Source of the DNA: Psychrobacter sp.
Lineage (GTDB): Bacteria; Pseudomonadota; Gammaproteobacteria; Pseudomonadales; Moraxellaceae
Assembly (NCBI GenBank): GCA_029264635.1
Contig: JARIAA010000095.1
Coordinates: 1 to 22,594, forward strand
Length of the DNA stretch: 22,594 nucleotides
Direction of reading: 5' to 3'
Position numbers and translations under genes: made by a program. Positions within the stretch are counted from its first letter, which is position 1; every line of letters starts with the position of its first letter. Positions 7,172 through 15,477 of the stretch are shown in pieces. The notes under the pieces were generated by a model. The model saw only the letters and a program-made list of their open reading frames with translations. It was not told the DNA's origin and made no database searches.

Positions 7172-9650
7172 GTGCAAAAATCCCGATCTACTCTATCTCA
7201 GCTTCCCAGCTCTACTATAAACACCTTACCTTCGCAGCAGCGCGGTATTGTATTTAGTAGTCTCCTATTGATTATTGTCATCGTTGGCATGGTATTACTG
7301 GCACTATATTTGGTCAAGCTTGATCGCACCATTACCAATAAGTTTGAAGGTAAGCGCTGGGATATTCCTGCCAAAGTTTATTCGCAGCCACTTGAGCTAT
7401 ATCAAGGGGCTACTGTCGATAATGACACGATGAAAAAATGGCTTGAGCTGCTTAATTACCAAAGCAATAAAGCTTATGACCGCACTGGTACTTATCATAA
7501 AGCAGGCAACACCTACTTCATCCATACGCGCGGCTTTACTTAGCGCTAATGATGTGGACAAAGAACAAGTTATCAAAATGACGATTGCCAATAATAAAAT
7601 TGAGGCCGTTCAGAGTACAATACCTGCCAAAACAGGGATTATTCGTCTTGAACCAGTCAACATCGGTGGTATTTATCCAGATAGCAATGAAGACCGTATG
7701 GTTGTCTCTTTAGATCAAGTACCGCAGCCGCTCATTGATGCGCTGATTGCCACAGAAGATCGGGGTTTTTATGAACATAAAGGGGTATCTATACGCGGTA
7801 TCGCACGTGCTGTATTAAATAATTTCTCAGGTGGCTCAATGCAAGGCGGCTCGACCATCACCCAGCAGTTGATCAAAAACTTCTATCTAAACTCTGATCG
7901 TACGCTTAAACGCAAAGCCAACGAAGCTTTGATGGCTGTGTTACTTGAGCTTCATTATAGTAAAGATGAGATTTTACAAACGTATTTGAATGAGATTTAT
8001 TTGGGCCAAAATGGCAACCGCTCAATCAATGGTTTTGGCTTAGCGGCGCAGTTTTATTTTGATCAACCTCTCAATGAGCTGCGTTTAGACCAACAGGCGC
8101 TGCTAGTAGGTATGGCAAAGGGTCCAAGTGTTTATAACCCGCGTCGCCATCCCAATGATTCTAAAGCCCGCCGTAATGTCGTATTGAGCAACATGTTGGC
8201 AATGGGTAGCATTAGTCAAGAGGACTATGATAAAGCACTAGAAAAACCGCTTGGCGTTGTTGATAAACCTGTTGAAGGCAAAAGTCAGTTTCCAGACTTT
8301 TTGGATATCGTTAAACGTGAGCTCAATGACGTCTATTACTCTGATGACCTTAAAAACGAAGGTCTGACTATTATTAGTACGCTGGACCCTATTGCTCAAT
8401 TAGCAGCCGATAAAGCCGTTGAGACAAAACTTGGTGAGCTGCGCCGCAATAGCAGTAAGACCAAAGATCTGCAAGGCGCGTTGGTTAGCGCGAATCCTGA
8501 AACAGGCGAGCTGGTCTCAGTAGTAGGTAGCGGTAGTGAGTTTACTGGGTTCAACCGTGCGGTCGATGCTAAGCGTCAGGTCGGTTCATTGTTAAAACCC
8601 ATTATCTATATGACAGCGCTTGAAAGTGGTCGCTATAATCTGGCAAGCTCCGTTGATGACTCACCAATTACAGTAAACCTTGGTGACGGTACGAAATGGA
8701 ATCCTAAAAACTACGATGGTCGTGATCATGGCTATGTACCCTTTTCCACTGCGCTTTCTCAATCTTATAACCATAGTGCAGTACGCTTAGGGATGGAGTT
8801 TGGTGTTGATACGTTTGCCAAACAGCTGCGCCGCTTAGGGGTTGAAGAAAAAATTCCTACTTACCCCTCGGTCTTGTTAGGCTCAGTAAACTTAAGCCCC
8901 ATGGATATGCTTGGCGTCTATCAAGTTTTTGCTACTGGTGGTTTTCGCACTCCTATCCATAGTATTCGTACTGTGATTGATGATCGTGGGCGTATCTTGC
9001 AGCGTACGGGACTTAATACACAGCGCAGCATTCCGCCTGAAACCAACTTCTTAACTAACTACGCCTTACAGCAAGTAGTGTCAAACGGTACGGCTAAACG
9101 TGCTCAGTCACTGGGTAGCAATTTGAATTTAGCTGGTAAGACAGGTACGACTAACGATTATCGTGATGCTTGGTTTGCAGGCTACAGTGGTAACTATGTG
9201 AGCGTCGTCTGGGTAGGTCGCGATGATAATAAACCTATTGGTCTTAGCGGTGGTACGGGTGCGCTGCCAGTATGGATTGATTATATGAAGCGTCTCAAGT
9301 TGACACCTGTATCTATGCCAGAGCCTGAAGGGATTGAATGGTTGTGGCTTGAGAACAACTCTGGCAAGCTGTCGAATGAGCGCTGCAACTCTGCACGTTA
9401 TCTGCCAGTCATGTCGGCACATCTACCAGAAGAAGCGAGTAGCTGCGCCCTTTCTTTATATCAGCAAGATCAAGCACGCGAGCAGATGGAGTGGCAAGAT
9501 GAGCAAGGATTAATGAACCAGCAGCGTCAGCGTGAAGGGTTAGACATACCTAATAGTGAAGTCATCAACCCAGATGAAGCAGGAACTGAAGGTAGTGACA
9601 ACCAAAGACGGAGTGATACTTGGTATGATCGAGCCCTTGAGTGGTTCTGA
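7172..9650 (+). pseudogene. mrcB: Penicillin-binding protein 1b (bifunctional class A PBP) with one frameshift
   Basis: Class A PBP: it polymerises lipid II (GT51 glycosyltransferase) and cross-links peptides (transpeptidase) in the periplasm while anchored in the inner membrane. Frame one (GTG 7172 to TAG 7541-7543) carries a cytoplasmic tail, one membrane helix (SSLLLIIVIVGMVLLALYLV) and the UB2H-like region that follows it (WDIPAKVYSQPLELYQG). Frame two continues to 9650 with intact motifs: EDRGFYEHKG, GGSTITQQLIKNFY, the SLLK active serine, SYN and KTGTT. The break is at 7540-7541: removing one T from ACTTAGC joins ...RGFT-SANDVDKEQV... and gives one 825-aa PBP1b. So either a one-base insertion inactivates the gene or the base is a sequencing error. 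The ATG at 7443 in frame two is not a natural start. The ribosome binding site for the GTG start is weak. The TPR lipoprotein gene begins 58 bp downstream. Confidence 0.9.
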
Positions 9651-9708
9651 TCAATTGAATTATCCGTTCATACTGTTATTTGAGCTTATACACAACAAGG
9701 GGTTTGAC

Positions 9709-10557
9709 ATGGCAGTACCGATACAACAGCATGATTTGACGTTAATAATGAGAGAAAGCTCAAAATATATGAGAGCGTTACTCATTGGTAGTGCTCTTGT
9801 CAGTGCCTTAACGTTAACGGCTTGTCAAACTGCCCCTTCCAATCAAACTGTCTCTTCTAGTAATACAAGTACGATAACAAGCTCAGCGCCTGTTACTCAA
9901 ACACCTAAGAGCGACCGTAACCAGCGTAATAATGCCAGCAAGCGAGATGGCTACCCTAGTGAGACACCAGCTACTGATACTATCACGATGCCTGTATATC
10001 CATCTTCCTCCGAGATGCAAACAATGCCCAGCTCTGAGGGCAATGTCGGTTCAACTAATCCTTTGACGCGGCAGACACCTGTTAGACAGCAGCCAGAAGT
10101 TATATTTAATGAGCCAGTCTATACGCCTCCACGTGAGGATTATAGGATAACCCAGCCATCAAACGCGCCGTCACATAGCGATCTCTTGGAGCAGGCTCGT
10201 CAAAACTCTCAGCAGCAAAGCCGTACCCCTACTAACGATCAAAGTAACTTACCGGCCTTTCGCAGTCTGATGCAAACAGGTACTAGTCAGCTAAAAGCGG
10301 GGAACTTGACTGCCGCTGAAAATAGCTTTACGCGCGCTCAACGTTTAGCACCAAGGTCTTCTGCGGTATATTTTTATTTGTCGCAAGTGGCTTTAAAGAA
10401 GAATCAACCTCGTAAAGCAGAAGCTATGGCACGTCGAGGTCTAACTGTATCACAAGATACCAGTAGCCGCCGTGCATTATGGCAGCTTATCTTAAGCTCA
10501 GGGCAACAGCAGAACAATCCTCGTGTCATTCAAGAAGCAAAACTTGCGCTCAAATAA
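9709..10557 (+). CDS. TPR-containing lipoprotein, candidate LpoP-type activator of PBP1b
   Basis: A 282-aa predicted lipoprotein. A hydrophobic signal segment (ALLIGSALVSALTLTAC) ends in lipobox LTAC with the lipidated Cys at residue 39. Next comes a long low-complexity linker rich in Ser, Thr, Pro, Gln and Asn (about 40-180), suited to crossing the periplasm. Last is a C-terminal TPR-like region (about 185-282: LKAGNLTAAENSFTRAQRLAPRSSAVYFYLSQVALKKNQPRKAEAMARRGL). LpoP of Pseudomonas and its Acinetobacter counterpart are outer-membrane TPR lipoproteins encoded next to PBP1b that stimulate it; domain order and position here fit. I start at ATG 9709 (AAGGGG at 9698-9703), though ATGs at 9748 and 9769 would give a shorter signal peptide. 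The frame extends up to 9556 inside mrcB, which is not credible as a start. Lipoprotein and TPR are seen; the LpoP role is inference. Confidence 0.82.
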   Translation: MAVPIQQHDLTLIMRESSKYMRALLIGSALVSALTLTACQTAPSNQTVSSSNTSTITSSAPVTQTPKSDRNQRNNASKRDGYPSETPATDTITMPVYPSSSEMQTMPSSEGNVGSTNPLTRQTPVRQQPEVIFNEPVYTPPREDYRITQPSNAPSHSDLLEQARQNSQQQSRTPTNDQSNLPAFRSLMQTGTSQLKAGNLTAAENSFTRAQRLAPRSSAVYFYLSQVALKKNQPRKAEAMARRGLTVSQDTSSRRALWQLILSSGQQQNNPRVIQEAKLALK

Positions 10558-10658
10558 ATAAAAACTCATGATTTATTAACCATTTTCGTTAAGCTAAAAA
10601 GCGATGAGTTACTAACGCTCATCTTATCTCATTGATTCATTTAATCAAGGTTCATTTT

Positions 10659-11591
10659 ATGGCATGGCAACAACTGCACTTACAGTGTGAAAAAGCAAAC
10701 GTCGATCTTGCAGAGGCGCTTTTATTAGAAGCAGGCGCATTATCTATTGCCCTAGATGATGCAGGCGATCAGCCTTTATTTGAGCCATTACCTGGTGAGT
10801 CCCCTTTATGGGACGAGGTGATACTGACTGGTTTGTTTGATGCCACCACTGATGCTGGTAGTAGGCAGGCTGTTGAGCAATTAAGTCATGAAATCGCAGC
10901 CCAAGTACAGGCTAGCCGCGTGTGGCTAACGGCTGTTGATGATAAAGATTGGGAGCGCGAATGGATGAGTCATTACCATCCAATTGAATGCGCCAACGGC
11001 TTATGGATTGTTCCTAATTGGATCACGCCGCCTGATGCTGATGCCATTAATATCATTATGGATCCAGGACTTGCCTTTGGCACTGGTTATCATGCCACTA
11101 CCCGTTTGTGCTTAGACTGGCTAACTGAACAAGACTTACAAGACAAGATTGTCATTGATTATGGTTGTGGCTCAGGGATTTTAGGTATTGGCGCATTGTT
11201 GCTTGGCGCAAAACATGTGTATGCGGTCGATATTGATCCACAAGCTGTACTAGCTACCAACCAAAATGCGGTGCGCAATGGTGTTGCCGAACGCCTGCAA
11301 GCATTCTTGCCAGAAGCGTTCACAGATTACTGTAAGCAGCACGATGTGTTGCCAGTAAATGTGATGGTAGCTAATATTCTCGCCAAACCACTGATTGGGT
11401 TAGCGCCTTATTTTGCAACATTAATGGCGCCTCAAGGTAAAATTGTATTAGCAGGTTTGATTGAGTCGCAAACTGAAGAAGTTTCAGCAGCTTATCAGCC
11501 CTATTTTACCCTAGATTCCAAACATGCTTTTACTGCTCATGAGGACCATCATTGGCAGCGTTTGTCAGGAACATTTACACATAAGCAATAA
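10659..11591 (+). CDS. prmA: Ribosomal protein L11 methyltransferase
   Basis: A SAM-dependent enzyme that trimethylates ribosomal protein L11 on Lys residues and the N-terminus in the cytosol. The 310-aa product (E. coli PrmA is about 293) has an N-terminal substrate-recognition domain (1-120), the family signature DPGLAFGTGYHATTRLCL (135-152), the SAM-binding glycine loop VIDYGCGSGILGIGA (165-179), an acidic ribose contact AVDIDP (189-194), and VANILAKPL (237-245) in place of the NPPY-type motif, as in PrmA. The ATG at 10659 with AAGG upstream (10647-10650) is preferred to a TTG at 10632. The order prmA-DUF3426-fis-purH matches Pseudomonas. The modification is non-essential in E. coli. Confidence 0.95.
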   Translation: MAWQQLHLQCEKANVDLAEALLLEAGALSIALDDAGDQPLFEPLPGESPLWDEVILTGLFDATTDAGSRQAVEQLSHEIAAQVQASRVWLTAVDDKDWEREWMSHYHPIECANGLWIVPNWITPPDADAINIIMDPGLAFGTGYHATTRLCLDWLTEQDLQDKIVIDYGCGSGILGIGALLLGAKHVYAVDIDPQAVLATNQNAVRNGVAERLQAFLPEAFTDYCKQHDVLPVNVMVANILAKPLIGLAPYFATLMAPQGKIVLAGLIESQTEEVSAAYQPYFTLDSKHAFTAHEDHHWQRLSGTFTHKQ

Positions 11592-11783
11592 TAAATAGTT
11601 TTTATTACATACTAGAAACATGTTATTACATCTGTTACGATGGGTAGTCAGTTAAATTTTAGATAACTAACGCTGCTCCCTATTGTCTCTCAATGCAAAG
11701 ATACTTAATCCTATCTAAAAAAAGACAGCTTTTGGTGAGTGGATACGCGGCAATTATTGTCGTATTTCTTTGGATTTAATTAT

Positions 11784-12896
11784 ATGCCAGCCCTCATCAA
11801 AACTCAGTGTCCATTTTGTCAAGCTAACTTTAGTTCATCAAAATCGCAATTAGACAATTTAGATGCAAAAATACGCTGCGAACATTGTCAGCAAGTATTT
11901 TTAGGAAACGAAAATCTCATTGTTCCTGATGAAAAGATGCTGATTGATGATACTTTTCGGGCATCTGAATCGACTAAAAAAAATACTCAGCACCAAGATG
12001 ACACTGATACTTTAATTTATGATGATATGCCTATTGATGGCGTCGAAGAAACAAATTTAGAAGATCGCTCCATAGATGAGATGAATGTTTGGTTTTCTGA
12101 CATAGATACGACATTAATGGAGTCGATACAAAAAGACTCGGATCAGGTAGGTTTTGAAAAAACAATTGGTACCCATAATTATCCAAATACCAGCCATAAT
12201 ATTAATGCCTCTATTGACCATGGTAGTAGTCATAACGACGGCGATAATGCATGGCTTGAGAAGATGCTAGAAGAGCAAAAAGAGGCTGTTAGTATCCAGA
12301 AATTTGATACGGATCTCTCACAGCTGTTGACCAGTATGGGAGTGCCGCCAAGAGAGCGAAGCCAGCTGAACCCTAGGCAAGTCACTAGAGCTGCCTCCCG
12401 TGACCACTCAATACAGAATCGTGCTCAAAACTCTGCAGCACTAGTATTGTGGATAATAGGTTGCTTTGTATTAGTCATGCTATTGTTTGCACAATATGTT
12501 ATTTTTAATCTAGAGACGTTGGTTAAGAACCCAGAACATGCAGCGAAGCTAGAAGCAGTCTGTGCGGTTGCTGCTTGTAGCTTGCCCAGTGCCAATATCA
12601 TGGCTTTTGATATCACCAATCTTGTCTATAAATCCAGTACAATTCAAGCTGCTGATACGTTTAGTGATATAACAGCGAGTCTAACGAACGAAAGCATACA
12701 CTCTCAGTTGTTGCCAAGTCTTAAAGTAAGTGTTTACAATGATGATGCTTTGCTCGGCGCGTTTATTGCGATGCCGGATGATTATCTGGCTAGTAAACAA
12801 AATTCATTGCCAGCACAACAAAACAAGGCATTTATGTTTACGATACCCATCGCTAGCAAGCAAATCAGTCAAGTGACGATTGATCCTATTTATTAA
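11784..12896 (+). CDS. Zinc-ribbon (MJ0042) / DUF3426 membrane protein
   Basis: A 370-aa protein of unknown function. The N-terminal zinc ribbon is of the MJ0042 type with ligands C9-x2-C12 and C32-x2-C35 (TQCPFCQANF ... IRCEHCQQVFL). A long acidic, disordered linker (45-215, many Asp, Asn and Ser) follows, then one membrane helix (about 219-241, ALVLWIIGCFVLVMLLFAQYV). The C-terminal extracytoplasmic DUF3426 domain contains C260 and C265 (AVCAVAACSLP), likely a disulfide. Homologues sit between prmA and fis in Pseudomonas too. I start at ATG 11784, because the family begins just before the first CxxC, although the frame is open from a GTG at 11739; neither has a strong Shine-Dalgarno. A regulatory link to ribosome or nucleoid functions is only suggested by location. 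Confidence 0.85.
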   Translation: MPALIKTQCPFCQANFSSSKSQLDNLDAKIRCEHCQQVFLGNENLIVPDEKMLIDDTFRASESTKKNTQHQDDTDTLIYDDMPIDGVEETNLEDRSIDEMNVWFSDIDTTLMESIQKDSDQVGFEKTIGTHNYPNTSHNINASIDHGSSHNDGDNAWLEKMLEEQKEAVSIQKFDTDLSQLLTSMGVPPRERSQLNPRQVTRAASRDHSIQNRAQNSAALVLWIIGCFVLVMLLFAQYVIFNLETLVKNPEHAAKLEAVCAVAACSLPSANIMAFDITNLVYKSSTIQAADTFSDITASLTNESIHSQLLPSLKVSVYNDDALLGAFIAMPDDYLASKQNSLPAQQNKAFMFTIPIASKQISQVTIDPIY

Positions 12897-13039
12897 TATA
12901 GAGTATTGAGTTGAGCGGTTAAGCCAATTTGTACTTACACAGTGCAGTTCGCTACTTACCGTACATTTATCAGACAGGCGCTTCATTGGCTCTTTGCTTA
13001 TCATATTTCTTGTTACTCTTTTTTTAAGGACATCACTTT

Positions 13040-13408
13040 ATGGCACACCTCGCTCAGCCTTCTGCCAGCCGTTTTGCCCCTTTAAATAACCATGATGATG
13101 TGGACAAGGCTACTCAAACAGCAACCGACTCTCAGAACTACTCAAATCATCAATTATCTCAGTCTACTGTTAACCAAGCAAATGCACCTTTACGGTTACA
13201 CGTTGAACGGGTGGTACGAGAGTATTTTGCAGCTTTGGATGATGAGATACCCACTGATTTTTATGATCTTATCTTAAAGGAAGTAGAGCTGCCCTTACTG
13301 ACAGTCGTTCTCGAATTGACGCGCGGTAATCAAACCAAATGTGCACAAATCTTGGGGCTTAATCGCGGTACCCTACGCAAAAAACTTAAAAATTACGATT
13401 TAATGTAA
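13040..13408 (+). CDS. fis: Fis nucleoid-associated DNA-binding protein
   Basis: Factor for inversion stimulation: a dimeric nucleoid protein that bends DNA and activates rRNA and other growth-phase promoters. The C-terminal helix-turn-helix is unmistakable (TRGNQTKCAQILGLNRGTLRKKLKNYDLM, about residues 94-122), preceded by the dimerisation helices (VREYFAALDDEIPTDFYDLILKEVELPLLTVVLEL). The protein is 122 aa against 98 in E. coli; the extra 24 or so residues are an N-terminal Gln/Asn/Ser-rich leader. AAGGA at 13026-13030 sets the start. It is followed by purH after 291 bp, as in Pseudomonas, where dusB may intervene upstream; there is no dusB here. Confidence 0.94.
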   Translation: MAHLAQPSASRFAPLNNHDDVDKATQTATDSQNYSNHQLSQSTVNQANAPLRLHVERVVREYFAALDDEIPTDFYDLILKEVELPLLTVVLELTRGNQTKCAQILGLNRGTLRKKLKNYDLM

Positions 13409-13458
13409 TCGGTTAATTAAATATTATAATTTAACCGTTAAAATGACCGTGAATTTTG

Positions 13459-13464
13459 TATAAT
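13459..13464 (+). promoter_or_regulatory. Possible -10 box of a purH promoter
   Basis: A perfect TATAAT preceded directly by TG lies 51 bp after the fis stop. A good -35 is not visible (best candidate GTTAAA at 13437-13442, 3 of 6 matches), so this is a weak call. If used, transcription would begin near 13471 and produce a leader of about 230 nt ending in the terminator-like element before purH. The preceding inverted repeat CGGTTAA / TTAACCG (13410-13416 / 13431-13437) may end fis transcripts but lacks a T-run. Confidence 0.35.
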
Positions 13465-13610
13465 ATGGTCAGATGTTTTATCATAAGCGTTGCACCACAT
13501 ACAGCATTACCTGTCTTGTATTGAGTCATTGAAGGTTAGTTCTACAGGCTGCTATTTAGCATTAACCTGCAAAGATTATACAGTTATTATCTTTATCATT
13601 ACCACATACT

Positions 13611-13686
13611 GCAACTTATAGATTGAGCTTTGATGGACCTATAAGTGCTATTACTATCTTGCCAGACCCTCGTGTCGGGCTTTTTT
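13611..13686 (+). promoter_or_regulatory. Attenuator-like structure in the purH leader
   Basis: Two hairpins are readable. The first pairs ACTTATAG (13614-13621) with CTATAAGT (13639-13646), 8 bp, extendable outward by GC/GC with a bulge. The second is terminator-like: GCCAGAC (13661-13667) / GTCGGGC (13674-13680), six pairs with one A-G mismatch, loop CCTCGT, then TTTTTT (13681-13686). The T-run ends only 13 nt before the purH ATG, so transcripts reaching purH must read through it. Its class (riboswitch, protein-dependent attenuator, or simply a terminator of fis transcripts) is unknown. Confidence 0.45.
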
Positions 13687-13699
13687 ATGGAAACGTTTT

Positions 13700-15280
13700 A
13701 TGGTTACCAAGCCGCTTGCCCTACTTTCAGTCTCAGACAAATCCAATATCGTCGCATTTGCTCAAGGGCTTCTTGAATCAGGATTTGGGTTATTATCTAC
13801 TGGTGGTACTTATCGCTTGCTCAAAGACCATGATGTCTCTGTGACCGAAGTGTCTGATTACACAGGATTCCCTGAGATGATGGATGGTCGTGTGAAAACC
13901 TTACACCCCAAAATCCATGGTGGTATTTTAGGTCGCCGCGGTACAGACGATACTATTATGAGCGAACACGGTATTGATCGGATTGATTTGGTTGTGGTAA
14001 ATCTTTATCCGTTTGCCCAAACCATTGCACGCGCTGATGTCACGATGAACGAGGCTATCGAAAATATCGATATTGGTGGGCCGACGATGGTACGTGCTGC
14101 TGCCAAAAATCACGCGCACGTTGGTATCATTACCGATCCTGCGGACTATGATCGCGTCCTTGCTGCTTTAGGTAATAGTACGGAGCTGACCTCTGCGCTA
14201 CGCTATGATCTAGCAGTTAAAGCTTTTGAACATACTGCACAATATGATGGCATGATTGCCAACTTCTTAGGGAGCCGTGTCAATGAGAGCCAGCAGCCTG
14301 AAGCTTTTGCTCGTACGCTCAACTTACAGTTAGAGAAAGTAGAAGATTTGCGTTATGGTGAAAACCCGCATCAACAAGCGGCGTTCTATATCGAGAACCA
14401 TTCAGGTCGCAGTACACAAGCATCCATTGCTACGGCTAAACAGCTCCAAGGTAAAGCGTTGTCTTATAATAATATTGCTGACACAGATGCCGCTCTTGAA
14501 TGTGTCAAAGCCTTTACTGCACCTGCCTGTGTCATTGTCAAACATGCCAATCCTTGCGGTGTGGCAATCGACAATGATCAAGTTGCCGCTTATCGTACTG
14601 CCTTTAGTACCGACCCAGAATCTTCATTTGGTGGGATTATCGCCTTTAACCGTCAGTTAACCGTCGCTGCTGCTAAAGCGATTATTGACAATCAGTTTGT
14701 TGAAGTCATTATTGCGCCAAGTCTTGAAGATGGGGTTTTAGAGGCGACTGCTAGTAAGAAAAATGTACGGGTACTGGTTTGCGGTGAGCTGCCAGCACCT
14801 CAAGAGCGGATAACGCAGCTGGATTACAAGCGCGTCAATGGTGGTCTGCTTGTACAAGAACAAGATTTGGGGCTAATTACTGCAAATGAGCTACAAATCG
14901 TGACTGATGTTCAGCCAACAGAGACTCAAATTGCCGACCTACTATTTAGCTGGACGGTGGCTAAATATGTCAAATCTAATGCGATTGTTTATGGTAAAAA
15001 CCAGCGTACCCTTGGTGTTGGTGCCGGACAAATGAGCCGTGTAAATTCGGCCCGTATTGCTGCTATTAAGGCGGAGCATGCTGGACTGGTCACCGAAGGC
15101 GCGGTTATGGCCTCCGATGCTTTCTTCCCGTTTCGTGATGGTATCGATAACGCAGCAGAGGTTGGGATAGCAGCCATTATTCAGCCCGGTGGTTCTATGC
15201 GCGATGAGGAAACTATCGCCGCTGCAAATGAACATGGCATTGCGATGGTATTTACAGGCATGCGCCATTTCCGTCATTAA
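13700..15280 (+). CDS. purH: Bifunctional AICAR transformylase / IMP cyclohydrolase
   Basis: This enzyme catalyses the last two steps of de novo purine synthesis in the cytosol: formylation of AICAR with 10-formyl-THF, then cyclisation to IMP. At 526 aa it matches the family length (E. coli 529). The N-terminal MGS-like cyclohydrolase domain (1-200) has STGGTYRLL (33-41), GRVKTLHPKIHGGILGRR (63-80) and IDIGGPTMVRAAAKNH (123-138). The transformylase domain has LRYGENPHQ (217-225), the catalytic KHANPCGVA (K281-H282) and the C-terminal GIAAIIQPGGSMRD. GGAA at 13689-13692 is the ribosome binding site. A purD neighbour, frequent in other genomes, is absent. Convergent with ppiD. Confidence 0.97.
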   Translation: MVTKPLALLSVSDKSNIVAFAQGLLESGFGLLSTGGTYRLLKDHDVSVTEVSDYTGFPEMMDGRVKTLHPKIHGGILGRRGTDDTIMSEHGIDRIDLVVVNLYPFAQTIARADVTMNEAIENIDIGGPTMVRAAAKNHAHVGIITDPADYDRVLAALGNSTELTSALRYDLAVKAFEHTAQYDGMIANFLGSRVNESQQPEAFARTLNLQLEKVEDLRYGENPHQQAAFYIENHSGRSTQASIATAKQLQGKALSYNNIADTDAALECVKAFTAPACVIVKHANPCGVAIDNDQVAAYRTAFSTDPESSFGGIIAFNRQLTVAAAKAIIDNQFVEVIIAPSLEDGVLEATASKKNVRVLVCGELPAPQERITQLDYKRVNGGLLVQEQDLGLITANELQIVTDVQPTETQIADLLFSWTVAKYVKSNAIVYGKNQRTLGVGAGQMSRVNSARIAAIKAEHAGLVTEGAVMASDAFFPFRDGIDNAAEVGIAAIIQPGGSMRDEETIAAANEHGIAMVFTGMRHFRH

Positions 15281-15379
15281 AGACATCGACATTAACATAG
15301 TGAAACGACATTAGTAACCGTCTTTAAAATCAGTACGGCTATTGATAACAAAAGGCAATTAGTAAAAAGGTCGTTCATT

Positions 15380-15418
15380 AAAAAGCCACTGTATCGATAA
15401 CCGATACAGTGGCTTTTT
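15380..15418. terminator. Bidirectional intrinsic terminator between purH and ppiD
   Basis: A perfect inverted repeat: arms 15380-15396 and 15402-15418 (core GCCACTGTATCG / CGATACAGTGGC) with a 5-nt loop ATAAC, flanked by A-run and T-run. It serves both convergent genes. Confidence 0.95.
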
Positions 15419-15477
15419 CTTACTTAATCACTAGCTTTTATCTGTTTTTCAATGCGTCACCAAAATTGACGATAGCA

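Noticed and set aside
7443..7541. ATG at 7443 as the start of a shorter PBP1b
   Set aside because: Before the frameshift point this frame encodes no family-like sequence, whereas the other frame encodes the expected membrane helix and UB2H-like start. The ATG only reads out of frame.
9556..9708. Long N-terminal extension of the TPR lipoprotein inside mrcB
   Set aside because: It would place a signal peptide about 90 residues into the protein and overlap mrcB heavily; the 9709 start has a good Shine-Dalgarno.
10563..10610. AACTCAT / ATGAGTT inverted repeat between the lipoprotein gene and prmA as a terminator
   Set aside because: The arms are 34 nt apart and no T-run follows.
13468..13686. 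purH leader as a ZTP (pfl) riboswitch
   Set aside because: purH is a classic target, and a TCGTG string occurs, but it lies in the terminator loop, and I could not find the other conserved segments.
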